Below, piece by piece: positions 7,543 through 15,968 of a stretch of 64,000 nt of DNA (its first letter is position 1; each line of letters begins with the position of its first letter). The position numbers were made by a program, and so were the translations under genes. The DNA comes from an uncultured Eggerthellaceae bacterium (GTDB taxonomy: Bacteria > Actinomycetota > Coriobacteriia > Coriobacteriales > Eggerthellaceae): contig CALUHI010000030.1 in assembly GCA_944320405.1 (NCBI GenBank), positions 61,124 to 125,123 of the forward strand, in the 5' to 3' direction. The notes below the pieces were generated by a model. That model searched no databases, was not told where the DNA came from, and saw nothing but the letters and a program-made list of their open reading frames with translations.

Positions 7543-9642
7543 ATGCCTCGCCATATACCGCAATACGATACCTCGAGATTGCAGCAGGCATCGACCCGCA
7601 CCTCGCACCCTGAAGGTGCAAAACGGGGTCTTTCGACAACCCCCCACAGGAGCAATCCGAACGCACCGCACGCACGTGCCGCCAAACCGTCAGCGCATGC
7701 TTCTTCCGCGCCCGCACGCCCCAAATCGCGCTACATCCCCGCGCTCGACGGACTGCGCGCTTTCGCCGTTCTCGCGGTCATTGCCTACCACATGGGGATG
7801 GAATGGGCTCCGGGCGGTCTTCTGGGCGTTACGGTCTTTTTCGTTTTATCGGGCTACCTCATTACCAGCCTTCTCGTCATTGAATTCCAGGGGACCGGTC
7901 GCATCGACCTGCCTCAATTCTGGCTGCGGCGCATCAGGCGCCTTTTTCCCGCCATTGTGTTTTGCATCGTCGGCATCGCCGTCCTGTGCACGATTTTCAA
8001 CCACGCGCTCCTCACCAAGCTGCGTCCTGACGTGCTGCCCTCGCTGTTTTTCTTCAACAACTGGTGGCAGATCTTCCAGAACGTTTCGTACTTCGATGCG
8101 CTCGGCTCTCCTTCGCCGGTTACCCACTTCTGGTCGCTTGCCATAGAAGAGCAGTTCTACCTTGTGTGGCCGGTGCTGCTGTTCGCCCTCATGAAGTTTG
8201 GCGTCAAGAATCGCACGCTGTGCATCATGACGCTCGTGCTGACCATCGCCTCGGCGGTTGACATGGCTCTCCTCTTCGATCCGCAGGGCGATCCCTCGCG
8301 CGTCTACTATGGAACCGACACTCGCGCGTTCTCATTGCTTATCGGAGCCTTGCTCGCCTTCGTCTGGCCATCGAACCAGCTCGGATCGAAGCAGAGCCTC
8401 TCCATCTCGCGCACGACGCGCATCGTCCTTGACGTTGTCGGCGCGATTGCCTTCATTGGCCTGTTCTTGATGGTGGGGCTCATCGACGGCTTTTCTCCCT
8501 TCCTCTATCGAGGAGGTTTGGTGCTCTGCTCGGTGCTCACCGCCATCGTCATCGCTGTCATGGTGCACCCGGCAAGCATTCTCGGAAAGTTCTGGGGGCT
8601 CGCACCCTTCGTGTGGATCGGCAAGCGCAGCTATGGCATTTACCTGTGGCATTATCCGCTGCTGCTGCTCATCGTGCCGCAAAACGGATTCGACAAAACC
8701 TGGTGGATTCTTCTCATAGCGCTGGCGGTCATTTTCGTCGTGTCGGCATTCTCGTACACCTTTGTCGAGAACCCCATCCGCCACGGAGCGATTGGCAGGT
8801 TCTTCAAAGATCTCGCCAACCGCCGCATCACGGTAAAGCAGTGGGTCACAACCCATATTGCCTACGTGGCAGCCACCGTCGTGCTGGTGCTCACCGCCAT
8901 CGGAGGGCTCATTTTTGTTCCCAATACGTCCGCATTGGAAGGTGCCGACCTGCTCAAAGACGATCAAGCGCACACTGCCGGCCCCACAGACGAGCAGCTC
9001 GCCGCCGATCAAGCATCCGACCCGAAGCTCGACGTTCTGCTCATCGGCGACTCGGTGCTTGTACGCACGCTGCCATATTTCCAGGAAACCTTCCCTTATG
9101 GCGCGATCGACTCCGCGATTAATCGGCGCTTTTCGCAGGGCAAGAGCATCTACCAGAACTACGTCGACCAAGGCGTTGTGGGCAACGTGGTGGTATTCGC
9201 ACTCGGCATCAATGCCGGCGCCACCACTGACAGCCAAATAGACGAGCTCGTCTCAACCGTCGGAACCGATAAGCGCATTTGGTTCATCACCATCCGCTGC
9301 CCCGATTCCTGGATGGAAGAGACCAACGATGCGCTGTGGCGCGCCGCCGACCGCTACGAAAACGTGAGCATCATCGACTGGGCAGGCCTTTCCGCCTCTC
9401 ACAAGGAATGGTTCGATGGGGACGGTACGCACCTGACCGAAACGGGCGCGCAAGTGTACATAAACATGATCAACGACGCCATTCGGGACTACCTTCCCGA
9501 GCACAGTGAGGGCGACGTGGCTGTGGAAGTGGAATCAACAACCGAGCTCACCGTCGACAAGATGCGCACCTTGATGGAGCATCCCTTCGGCAACGTCTTC
9601 AACCCGCTGAAAGCCTCGATTGATCCCAACCCCGCTGAATGA
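7543..9642 (+). CDS. OatA-like acyltransferase (acyltransferase-3 plus SGNH domain)
   Basis: A 699-residue protein of the peptidoglycan O-acetyltransferase type. After a 60-residue Ser/Pro/Arg-rich tail, the acyltransferase-3 domain begins at IPALDGLRAFAV with the conserved His at about 83, followed by roughly ten membrane helices to residue 470. The external SGNH esterase-like domain starts near 495, with GDSV at about 503 and the catalytic DGTH near 627. The ATG at 7543 has AAAGAGGA upstream. The two-domain layout is that of OatA, which acetylates MurNAc O-6; beside a deacetylase and an LCP ligase this suggests lysozyme resistance. Other glycans remain possible substrates. Confidence 0.85.
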   Translation: MPRHIPQYDTSRLQQASTRTSHPEGAKRGLSTTPHRSNPNAPHARAAKPSAHASSAPARPKSRYIPALDGLRAFAVLAVIAYHMGMEWAPGGLLGVTVFFVLSGYLITSLLVIEFQGTGRIDLPQFWLRRIRRLFPAIVFCIVGIAVLCTIFNHALLTKLRPDVLPSLFFFNNWWQIFQNVSYFDALGSPSPVTHFWSLAIEEQFYLVWPVLLFALMKFGVKNRTLCIMTLVLTIASAVDMALLFDPQGDPSRVYYGTDTRAFSLLIGALLAFVWPSNQLGSKQSLSISRTTRIVLDVVGAIAFIGLFLMVGLIDGFSPFLYRGGLVLCSVLTAIVIAVMVHPASILGKFWGLAPFVWIGKRSYGIYLWHYPLLLLIVPQNGFDKTWWILLIALAVIFVVSAFSYTFVENPIRHGAIGRFFKDLANRRITVKQWVTTHIAYVAATVVLVLTAIGGLIFVPNTSALEGADLLKDDQAHTAGPTDEQLAADQASDPKLDVLLIGDSVLVRTLPYFQETFPYGAIDSAINRRFSQGKSIYQNYVDQGVVGNVVVFALGINAGATTDSQIDELVSTVGTDKRIWFITIRCPDSWMEETNDALWRAADRYENVSIIDWAGLSASHKEWFDGDGTHLTETGAQVYINMINDAIRDYLPEHSEGDVAVEVESTTELTVDKMRTLMEHPFGNVFNPLKASIDPNPAE

Positions 9643-9720
9643 GAAACGAAAGGGACGGTCTTCCCGTCTCTTCTACGTGAGTGCAAGATGGGAAGGTCGC
9701 CCCCCTTTCTTCGTTTCTCG
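9641..9720. repeat. Long imperfect inverted repeat after the acyltransferase gene
   Basis: GAGAAACGAA-AGGG and GGTCTTCCC are mirrored by GGGAAGGTC and CCTTTC-TTCGTTTCTC with small bulges. It starts at the stop codon and could act as a terminator hairpin. The AGGGACGGTC segment resembles the arms of the palindromes at 33003 and 54317, so it may be a diverged copy. Confidence 0.45.
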
Positions 9721-9730
9721 CCATCTGAAC

Positions 9731-9770
9731 AAAAAAGGTGCCCCGCTCGGATGAGCGGGGCACCTTCGTT
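9731..9770 (-). terminator. Rho-independent terminator of rpsA
   Basis: A perfect 14-bp stem (AAGGTGCCCCGCTC at 9735-9748 with its complement at 9753-9766) is followed in the minus direction by TTTTTT. It is also symmetric enough to stop the converging plus-strand transcript. Confidence 0.85.
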
Positions 9771-9800
9771 TAAGCGCTCTGTTTGGACGAGCCTGAGAGG

Positions 9801-11036
9801 TTATTCCTCGGTAGCCTCAGCCTCGGCGACCTCGGCGGTCTCCTCAGCGGGCTTCTCGTCGTGCTTCTTGTCGCCCTTGCGCTTGGCGGGACGCTCCTCG
9901 GCCTGGATGGACTCGTCAACCTCGATCTCGAAGCCCAGCTCCTCGGCAGCAGCCTTCATAGACAGGGAGATGCGACGACGCTCGGGGTTCACATCCATGA
10001 CCTTCACCTTGACCTCGTCGTTGGCCTTGACGACCTGAGCAGGCGTATCGATGTGGCGCGGAGCCATCTCGGAGATGTGCACCAGGCCCTCGATGCCCTG
10101 GCCCAGCTCGACGAAGGCGCCGAACGGAACAACCTTGGTCACGCGGCCGTCAACGATGGTGCCAACGGGATAAGACTCGACCAGCTTGATCCACGGGTCG
10201 GGAGTGGTCTGCTTGAGGCCCAGGGAGATGCGCTCACGCTGCAGATCGACATCGAGAACCTCGACCTCGACCTCGTCGCCCACCTTGACGACCTCGGACG
10301 GATGGTTGACATGGTTCCAAGACAGCTCGGAAATGTGCACCAGACCGTCGATGCCGCCCAGGTCCACGAAGGCGCCGAAGTCCACGATGGAGGAAACGGT
10401 ACCCTTCAGGCGCATGCCCTTGGACAGCTTGGCCAGGATCTCGGCGCGCTCGTTCTTGCGGCCTTCCTCCAGCAGCACGCGGCGGGAAAGCACGACGTTG
10501 TTGCGATTGCGATCCATCTCGATGACGCGGGCCTCGAGCTCGGTGCCCAGATACATGTCCAGATCCTTGACGCGACGCAGATCAACAAGGGATGCAGGCA
10601 GGAAGCCGCGCAGGCCGATGTCCAGGATCAGGCCGCCCTTGACAACCTCGATGACCTCGCCGGTGACGGTCTCGCCGGCCTTGAACTTCTCCTCGACGGA
10701 GATCCAGGCACGCTCGTACTCAGCACGCTTCTTGGACAGGATCAGACGGCCGTCCTTGTCCTCCTTCTGAAGGACCAGAGCCTCGATCTTGTCGCCCAGG
10801 TTCACGATGTCGGACGGGTCGGCATCCTTGCGGATGGAGAGCTCACGCAGCGGAATGACGCCTTCGCTCTTGAATCCGATGTCCACCAGCACCTCGTCGT
10901 GCTCGATCTTGACGACGGTGCCGTCGACGAGATCACCCTCGTCGAAGTCGGTCAGCGTGCCGTCGATCAGAGCATTCATCTGGTCGTCATCGATGTCGCT
11001 GAAGTCGATGATGGACGGGTTCTTGATTTCGGTCAA
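9801..11036 (-). CDS. rpsA: 30S ribosomal protein S1
   Basis: RNA-binding ribosomal protein that helps mRNA docking. The 411 residues hold four S1 repeats (about 34-103, 119-185, 206-274 and 291-360), each with the FGAFV/GLVHISE type core in the last two, and an acidic/basic tail from about 375. Four repeats is the usual Gram-positive form, shorter than the six-repeat E. coli protein. Translation appears to start at a TTG (11036) with GAAAGGGG six bases upstream. The leader of about 155 bases begins with a perfect hairpin at the predicted transcription start, which may allow control by S1 itself. A strong terminator follows. Confidence 0.93.
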   Translation of the reverse strand: MTEIKNPSIIDFSDIDDDQMNALIDGTLTDFDEGDLVDGTVVKIEHDEVLVDIGFKSEGVIPLRELSIRKDADPSDIVNLGDKIEALVLQKEDKDGRLILSKKRAEYERAWISVEEKFKAGETVTGEVIEVVKGGLILDIGLRGFLPASLVDLRRVKDLDMYLGTELEARVIEMDRNRNNVVLSRRVLLEEGRKNERAEILAKLSKGMRLKGTVSSIVDFGAFVDLGGIDGLVHISELSWNHVNHPSEVVKVGDEVEVEVLDVDLQRERISLGLKQTTPDPWIKLVESYPVGTIVDGRVTKVVPFGAFVELGQGIEGLVHISEMAPRHIDTPAQVVKANDEVKVKVMDVNPERRRISLSMKAAAEELGFEIEVDESIQAEERPAKRKGDKKHDEKPAEETAEVAEAEATEE

Positions 11037-11167
11037 AACGGACCCCTTTCAAAAGTTTGGGGACCCTTCGTCATGATTGATCGCTGCATTCACCATGTTC
11101 GCTTATGCAGAACGCCTGCCTTGTGGGGCTGTGCTACAAACATGTCTCGGGGGCCTACATTACTTCC

Positions 11168-11190
11168 GCTTGCAAGCCTTTCTTGCAAGC
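11168..11190 (-). promoter_or_regulatory. Perfect hairpin at the 5' end of the rpsA leader
   Basis: GCTTGCAAG and CTTGCAAGC form a 9-bp stem around CCTTT; each arm contains the palindrome CTTGCAAG. In the minus direction it begins within a base or two of the predicted transcription start. It could be an operator or a 5' mRNA structure. Confidence 0.5.
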
Positions 11191-11196
11191 CGATCT

Positions 11197-11205
11197 AGTA
11201 TAGCA
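11197..11205 (-). promoter_or_regulatory. Extended -10 promoter for rpsA
   Basis: Minus strand reads TGCTATACT, seven bases before the leader hairpin. No strong -35 is seen. Confidence 0.5.
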
Positions 11206-11284
11206 CGCAAGACGTGCCCTCACTGGGAATTCATACGATCAAGACGTGGGAAAATCGCATTCGAAAACCGGTGCGCCCGCTCGT

Positions 11285-11701
11285 TCATCCGCGCTGACGG
11301 CATGCAGGGCACAGGCCCGAGAAAACGATTTGATGGGACTCCACCGCGAAGCCGTGCGCGTCTGCGATACCGCGAGCGATGTCTGTCTGGTACGGCATAT
11401 CCACGTCGACGACGCAGCCGCACGAGCGACATTTGGCGTGGTAATGGGGCTCATTTCGAAAATCGTAGCGATCGGCGCCGTTGGGAACCTCAACACGCAG
11501 AACGTCACCACGCTCGGCGAGCACGCTCAGATTGCGGTACACCGTCGCGCGCGAAATGCTGGGATGCTTCATGCGCACCTGCTCGAACACGTCGGCAGAC
11601 GTGGGGTGGTTGTGCAAAGACCGCACCGCATTGAGAACCAAGGTGCGCTGGACAGTGTTGCGTGAAGCCTTTGCTTCGGTTTTCGCGGCGTTCGCCATCA
11701 T
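11285..11701 (-). CDS. Fur-family (PerR-like) metal-dependent repressor
   Basis: A 138-residue regulator of the Fur superfamily. The N-terminal winged helix includes the recognition segment SISRATVYRNLSVLAERG (about 48-65). The dimer/metal half has HYHAKC, two structural-zinc CxxC pairs (CRSC and CPAC), and histidine-rich positions typical of PerR/Fur. The ATG at 11701 has GGGGG five bases upstream; a GTG two codons earlier is less likely. The promoter at 11749-11754 carries an inverted repeat that could be its own operator. The co-regulator metal and targets cannot be read from the sequence, so peroxide (PerR) versus iron (Fur) is left open. Confidence 0.85.
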   Translation of the reverse strand: MMANAAKTEAKASRNTVQRTLVLNAVRSLHNHPTSADVFEQVRMKHPSISRATVYRNLSVLAERGDVLRVEVPNGADRYDFRNEPHYHAKCRSCGCVVDVDMPYQTDIARGIADAHGFAVESHQIVFSGLCPACRQRG

Positions 11702-11740
11702 TTGCACCCCCGTTCTCGTTCTTTGCGCAGATCAGTTTCC

Positions 11741-11760
11741 TTAATAGGATTATATATCAA
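11741..11760 (-). promoter_or_regulatory. Promoter and candidate self-operator of the Fur-like gene
   Basis: The minus strand has TATAAT at 11754-11749 inside the inverted repeat TTGATA-N8-TATTAA (6+6 bases, one mismatch). AT-rich dyads over the -10 are usual for Fur/PerR autoregulation. Confidence 0.45.
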
Positions 11761-11762
11761 TA

Positions 11763-11784
11763 GCGGCCCCGTATTCGGGGCCGC
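11763..11784 (-). terminator. Hairpin after the TSCPD gene
   Basis: GCGGCCCC and GGGGCCGC form a perfect 8-bp stem around a 6-base loop, followed in the minus direction by TATTGATATATAA. Probably ends the TSCPD transcript just before the Fur-like promoter. Confidence 0.5.
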
Positions 11785-11841
11785 CAAAGCATCTGCACAA
11801 CGCGGCGCATGCCGCTTGAGCATCAGAACGCGAAGCAGGCG

Positions 11842-12090
11842 CTACTGTTGAGCTTGCGCTTCGCGCAGAGCGCGGGTCAGCTGATCGGCGCAAGACGTGG
11901 AGCGCGGGCCGCACGTATTGCCTTCAAGAAGCGCCACGATGTCGTCAACCTTCTGCCCTTTGACCAGCTTGGAGATTGCCTTCAGATTGCCGTCACATCC
12001 TCCCACGAATGAGACTTCCTTGATGGTGTCTCCGTCGAGATCGACACTGATTCGGCGCGAGCATACGCCACGCGGAGTGAAATCGTACAT
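11842..12090 (-). CDS. Small TSCPD-domain protein
   Basis: An 82-residue protein made almost only of a TSCPD domain, the small Cys-containing fold otherwise found at the C-terminus of some ribonucleotide reductases. It has GVCSRRISVDLDGD, VGGCDGN and GNTCGPRSTSCADQL; the paired cysteines in TCGPRSTSC are the domain hallmark. Stand-alone copies are known in anaerobes but their role is not established. The ATG at 12090 has AGAAGG ten bases upstream, which excludes 54 extra upstream codons. It lies downstream of PII and upstream of the Fur-like gene, with a hairpin after it. Confidence 0.75.
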   Translation of the reverse strand: MYDFTPRGVCSRRISVDLDGDTIKEVSFVGGCDGNLKAISKLVKGQKVDDIVALLEGNTCGPRSTSCADQLTRALREAQAQQ

Positions 12091-12175
12091 AGCGGACCTT
12101 CTTTCCCCTGCTTGAGCTCTTTCATTTGCTTCAAGCATGGTAGCAGATGCGCCGGACTCCGTTTCGGAAGCGGCA

Positions 12176-12514
12176 TTAAATTGCCGCCCCGCCCCGCTCG
12201 CCGGTCCGAATGCGCACCACTTCCTCAACGGGGAAGATGAAGATCTTACCATCCCCCACCTGACCGGTGGAAGCGGTCGCGCATATCAGGTCGACCAGCT
12301 CGTCGACGCGCGCATCGTCCACAACCAACTCGAACTTCACCTTCGGGATCATGTTGAGCAAAACCTCGGTGCCGCGGTAGAACTCCTTCCACCCGTGCTG
12401 GTTGCCGCATCCCTGAACCTGAGAAACCGTCATGCCGGTTACCTTTGCCGCGAACAGGGCATCTTTAAGCGGCTCCAGTTTTTCGGGCCTCACGATAGCG
12501 GAAATCTTCTTCAT
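12176..12514 (-). CDS. PII nitrogen signal-transduction protein (GlnB/GlnK type)
   Basis: Trimeric sensor of 2-oxoglutarate and ATP/ADP that blocks AmtB. The 112 residues cover the full family length, including the B-loop region TGQVGDGKIFI and C-terminal VVRIRTGERGGAAI. It lies 19 bases after amtB on the same strand, the classic amtB-glnK pair. The T-loop is unusual: Tyr46 is present (FYRGTE) but position 51, the tyrosine that is uridylylated or adenylylated in many bacteria, is Val (E50-V51). Control by modification at Tyr51 is therefore not possible; direct ligand control of the channel remains likely. Confidence 0.9.
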   Translation of the reverse strand: MKKISAIVRPEKLEPLKDALFAAKVTGMTVSQVQGCGNQHGWKEFYRGTEVLLNMIPKVKFELVVDDARVDELVDLICATASTGQVGDGKIFIFPVEEVVRIRTGERGGAAI

Positions 12515-12533
12515 GCTTTTTCACCTTCCCTGC

Positions 12534-13808
12534 TTAATCAAGACCCAGATACGCCGGGTACGCGCTCTCGCCATGGGCTGCAACGTCTAGACCGATCGCC
12601 TCGTCTTGCTCGCTCACGCGCAGCTTGCCCTTGAAGATCGCCTTCACGATAAGACCGATGATCACATCCGCCACCGCCACGAACGCGATGGTGATAAGGA
12701 TGCCTGCCACCTGCGCACCCAGAAGGGTGAAGTCGCCGGTGTAGATCAGGCCGCCGAACTCGGTCCAGGACAGCTCGGGCACGCAGAAGATGCCGGTGAG
12801 TATGCCGCCGGTGATGCCGCCCACGGCATGGCATCCAAACGCGTCAAGCGCATCGTCGTAACCGATTTTCTTCTTGAGGAACGAGATCGCAAAGTAGCAG
12901 ATCGGGGAAACAATCAGACCCATGATAAGCGCAGCCCAAGGCTCCACGAAGCCCGCAGCGGGAGTGATGACCACCAGCCCGGCGACCAAACCCGTCGCCG
13001 CGCCCACCAACGTAGGCTTGCCTGCCTTGATACGGTCGATGATCAGCCACGACAGCAGCGCCGCCGCAGATGCCGTCACGGTGTTCACCATCGCCAGCGC
13101 GGCAACGCCGTCGGGAGTGAACTGGGAACCGGCATTGAACCCGAACCAACCGAACCACAGAAGCGCAGCGCCCAGGGCGACGAACGGCACGTTGTGGGGA
13201 CGGTAGCTCATCATGCCGAATTCGCGGCGCTTGCCCAAAATCAGGCACAGGATCAGACCGGTGAGACCAGAGCTGATGTGCACCACATCGCCGCCCGCAA
13301 AGTCGAGTGCTCCGATCATATCGCCGATGAGGCTGCCTTCACCGCCCCAAACCATGTGCGCAAGCGGCGCGTACACAACAACTACCCAGATGGTCACAAA
13401 CAAGCACACCGCACCGAACTTCATTCGTCCTGCCAGCGAGCCCGTGATGATGGCGGTGGTGATCATTGCAAAAGCACATTGGAACGCGACGTCTACCAGA
13501 CCCGGATACGTGCCGGCGCTCTCGGGGTCGGCGTTCGCGGCAATCATATCCTGCACAAGACCGGTCAGTCCCAGCTGGTCCAACCCGCCGAAGAAGGGGA
13601 TGGAACCGTCCCCGCCGTAGGCGAACGACCAGCCTGCCACGACCCACACTACGCCCACGATGCCCAAAACGGCAAAAGACATCAGCATCGTGTTCACCAC
13701 GTTTTTACGGCGGGAAAGACCGCCGTAGAAGAACGCCAAACCAGGCGTCATCAGAAAGACGAGCATCGCGCAGATCAGCATGAAGCCCGTCATGCCAGTA
13801 TCGAACAT
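12534..13808 (-). CDS. amtB: Ammonium transporter
   Basis: A 424-residue Amt-family channel with about eleven membrane helices for uptake of ammonium/ammonia. Family motifs include TPGLAFFYGG near residue 22, DFAGGDVVHISSG and DALDAFGCHAVGGITGG, which carry the two pore histidines. The start ATG has a GGGAGG ribosome site. PII is encoded directly after it, so the two are expected to form a gate-and-blocker pair under nitrogen limitation. The upstream region contains the palindrome GTTTCGAAAC at 13876. Confidence 0.94.
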   Translation of the reverse strand: MFDTGMTGFMLICAMLVFLMTPGLAFFYGGLSRRKNVVNTMLMSFAVLGIVGVVWVVAGWSFAYGGDGSIPFFGGLDQLGLTGLVQDMIAANADPESAGTYPGLVDVAFQCAFAMITTAIITGSLAGRMKFGAVCLFVTIWVVVVYAPLAHMVWGGEGSLIGDMIGALDFAGGDVVHISSGLTGLILCLILGKRREFGMMSYRPHNVPFVALGAALLWFGWFGFNAGSQFTPDGVAALAMVNTVTASAAALLSWLIIDRIKAGKPTLVGAATGLVAGLVVITPAAGFVEPWAALIMGLIVSPICYFAISFLKKKIGYDDALDAFGCHAVGGITGGILTGIFCVPELSWTEFGGLIYTGDFTLLGAQVAGILITIAFVAVADVIIGLIVKAIFKGKLRVSEQDEAIGLDVAAHGESAYPAYLGLD

Positions 13809-13875
13809 TTACCTCAACCTCCCGTTTTCGAACCGTACTGTCGCGCGCTGACGAAAATGATGCTCACACGCAAAT

Positions 13876-13885
13876 GTTTCGAAAC
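13876..13885. promoter_or_regulatory. Candidate operator upstream of amtB
   Basis: GTTTCGAAAC, a perfect 10-bp palindrome about 70 bases upstream of the amtB start, contains the GAAAC half-site seen in actinobacterial GlnR boxes. Suggestive only. Confidence 0.25.
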
Positions 13886-14021
13886 GATGTGGGAGGATGC
13901 TGTTAACCGAACGGGAAACGCCCTGCAACAGCCAAGAAACGTACCGGAAGCCGAGGCGAAACAACCGGGCGGAGCAACGTCTCAAAGCGACGACGGAACA
14001 CGCGCCAAACGCATTTGCCCA

Positions 14022-14050
14022 CAAAAAAAGACGCCGCATTCCGCGGCGCC
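14022..14050 (-). terminator. Rho-independent terminator of dxs
   Basis: CGCCGC-GGAAT-GCGGCG followed in the minus direction by TCTTTTTTT. It ends the carboxylase-nusB-dxs operon about 25 bases after the dxs stop. Confidence 0.85.
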
Positions 14051-14072
14051 CGGTCGGCAAAGTCGAAAGCGG

Positions 14073-15953
14073 CTATCGGCCCATGAGCTCGCGCACGGCA
14101 GCGGCGACGCCCTCGGCATCCAGGCCGAGATCATGCATGAGCAGATCCGGTTTGCCTTGGTGAACGTACTGATCATCGATGCCGAGCACCCGCGTTGCAG
14201 GAGTCATCCCCATACGCGAGAGCTCCTCGAGCACTCCTTCGCCCGCTCCGCCCTCGATGACGCCGTCTTCGACGGTGACAACGTATCCCGTCTCGGCGGC
14301 GGCGCGGATCGCATCCGCATCGAGCGGCTTGACCCAACGCATGTCGACGACGCGCGCCTGCACCCCTTCGTTTGCCAAAAGGTCGGCGGCGTCCAATGCG
14401 CGCTTCACCATGCTGCCGAACGCGAGGATAGCGACATCGGCGCCTTCACGGCGCGTGACAGCGCGGCCAAGCTCGAAGGTTTCCGGCTCGTCGGGCAGCG
14501 GCACGCCCAAAGCGTTGCCGCGCGGGTAGCGGATGGCAACCGGACCGCCCAGCGCGAGCGCAGTATGCAAGCCGCTCACAAGCTCGGCTTCGTTTGACGG
14601 CGCAAGCACGCGCATATTGGGGACCATGCGCGTGTAGGCAAGATCGAACATGCCGTGATGGGTGGGCCCGTCCTCGCCGACGATGCCAGCGCGGTCGATG
14701 GCAAACACCACATCCAGATTGGGCAACGAGCAATCGATGATCATCTGATCGATGGCACGCTGTAGGAAAGTCGAATAGATGGCGCACACAGGCTTCATGC
14801 CGCCAACAGCCAGGCCGCTCGCCATGCCTACTGCGTTCTCCTCGGCGATGCCCACATCGATGAAGCGTTTGGGAAGCTCCTTGGCAAACGTGGACAACCC
14901 GGTGCCGCCTTGCATGGCAGCCGTGATAGCCACGACGCGATCGTCAGCCTTCGCCTCATTCACAAGCGCCTTGCCGAACACCTCAGTGTAAGTGGGTGCA
15001 GTTGCGGGCTTTTTCTTTATGGCGCCGGTGACAGGATCGTAGGCTGAAACGCCATGGAACGTCTCGGGGTCCCTTTCGGCAGGGGCGAAACCATTGCCCT
15101 TATGGGTGATGGCATGAATGAGCACCGGCACGCCGGCGTTCAGCGAGACAGCCAGCATTTCTTTCAGAAGGCCGATGTCGTGGCCGTCGACCGGTGCGGT
15201 GCACAAAATTCCCAGCTGCTCGAACATCATCGTGCGAGGAACGATGAACTGCTTCATGGACTCTTTCATGTTGCGGCCCAAGCTCACCAGAGCCTTGCCC
15301 GCAGGGCCGAAGTGCTCCAGGCGCTCCTGCAGCGTGTCGCGCGTTTCGCGGTACTGCGACGAGGCGCGCACAGCGCCCAGATGCTTGACGAGCGCGCCAA
15401 CGTTGCGCGAAATGGACATCTCGTTGTCATTCAAGATGATGACCATGGGAGTCTGCGTCTGGCCAATGCTGTTGAGCGCCTCGAATGCCATGCCGCCCGA
15501 AAGCGCCGCGTCGCCGATGAGCGCTACGACCTTCTGGTCGCCGCCAGTGAGGTCGCGTGCCGCGGCAATGCCGTACGCAACGGAAAGGGAATCGGATGCA
15601 TGGCCCGACGGATGCACGTCGCAAGGGCTCTCACTCGGCTTGGGGAAGCCGGAAATGCCGCCGTACTGGCGCAACGTGCGGAACTTGTCGAGACGACCGG
15701 TCACCAGCTTGTGCGCATATGCCTGATGCCCCACGTCAAAGACGAATTTGTCGTGAGGACAGTTGATCATGCTGTGAACCGCCAGAATGATCTCGACGGC
15801 GCCAAGCGACGAAGCAACATGACCGCCCGTCTGCGATGTCACATCAATGATCTCCCCACGAATCTCATCAGCCAGAATGCCAAGCTCCTCGTTGGTGAGG
15901 ACCTTCAGGTCGGCAGGCGATTGGATCGCATCAAGAATGCGCTTGGTTCCCAT
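14073..15953 (-). CDS. dxs: 1-deoxy-D-xylulose-5-phosphate synthase
   Basis: Condenses pyruvate and glyceraldehyde 3-phosphate to DXP, entry point of the MEP isoprenoid pathway and of thiamine/pyridoxal synthesis. The 626 residues match the family. The thiamine diphosphate motif GDAALSGGMAFEALN...NDNEMSIS and the transketolase segment HDIGLL are present; the C-terminal half has VGEDGPTHHGMFDLAY. Last gene of a minus-strand operon after xseB (15-base gap), the common Gram-positive nusB-xseB-dxs order with ispA and xseA missing from between them. A clear terminator follows. Confidence 0.96.
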   Translation of the reverse strand: MGTKRILDAIQSPADLKVLTNEELGILADEIRGEIIDVTSQTGGHVASSLGAVEIILAVHSMINCPHDKFVFDVGHQAYAHKLVTGRLDKFRTLRQYGGISGFPKPSESPCDVHPSGHASDSLSVAYGIAAARDLTGGDQKVVALIGDAALSGGMAFEALNSIGQTQTPMVIILNDNEMSISRNVGALVKHLGAVRASSQYRETRDTLQERLEHFGPAGKALVSLGRNMKESMKQFIVPRTMMFEQLGILCTAPVDGHDIGLLKEMLAVSLNAGVPVLIHAITHKGNGFAPAERDPETFHGVSAYDPVTGAIKKKPATAPTYTEVFGKALVNEAKADDRVVAITAAMQGGTGLSTFAKELPKRFIDVGIAEENAVGMASGLAVGGMKPVCAIYSTFLQRAIDQMIIDCSLPNLDVVFAIDRAGIVGEDGPTHHGMFDLAYTRMVPNMRVLAPSNEAELVSGLHTALALGGPVAIRYPRGNALGVPLPDEPETFELGRAVTRREGADVAILAFGSMVKRALDAADLLANEGVQARVVDMRWVKPLDADAIRAAAETGYVVTVEDGVIEGGAGEGVLEELSRMGMTPATRVLGIDDQYVHQGKPDLLMHDLGLDAEGVAAAVRELMGR

Positions 15954-15968
15954 GTTTTACCCCCAGCG

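Noticed and set aside
12606..14597. Open frame of 663 codons on the plus strand opposite amtB and dxs
   Set aside because: Antisense to two certain genes; composition (His/Arg/Gln-rich) is that of a mirror frame in GC-rich DNA.
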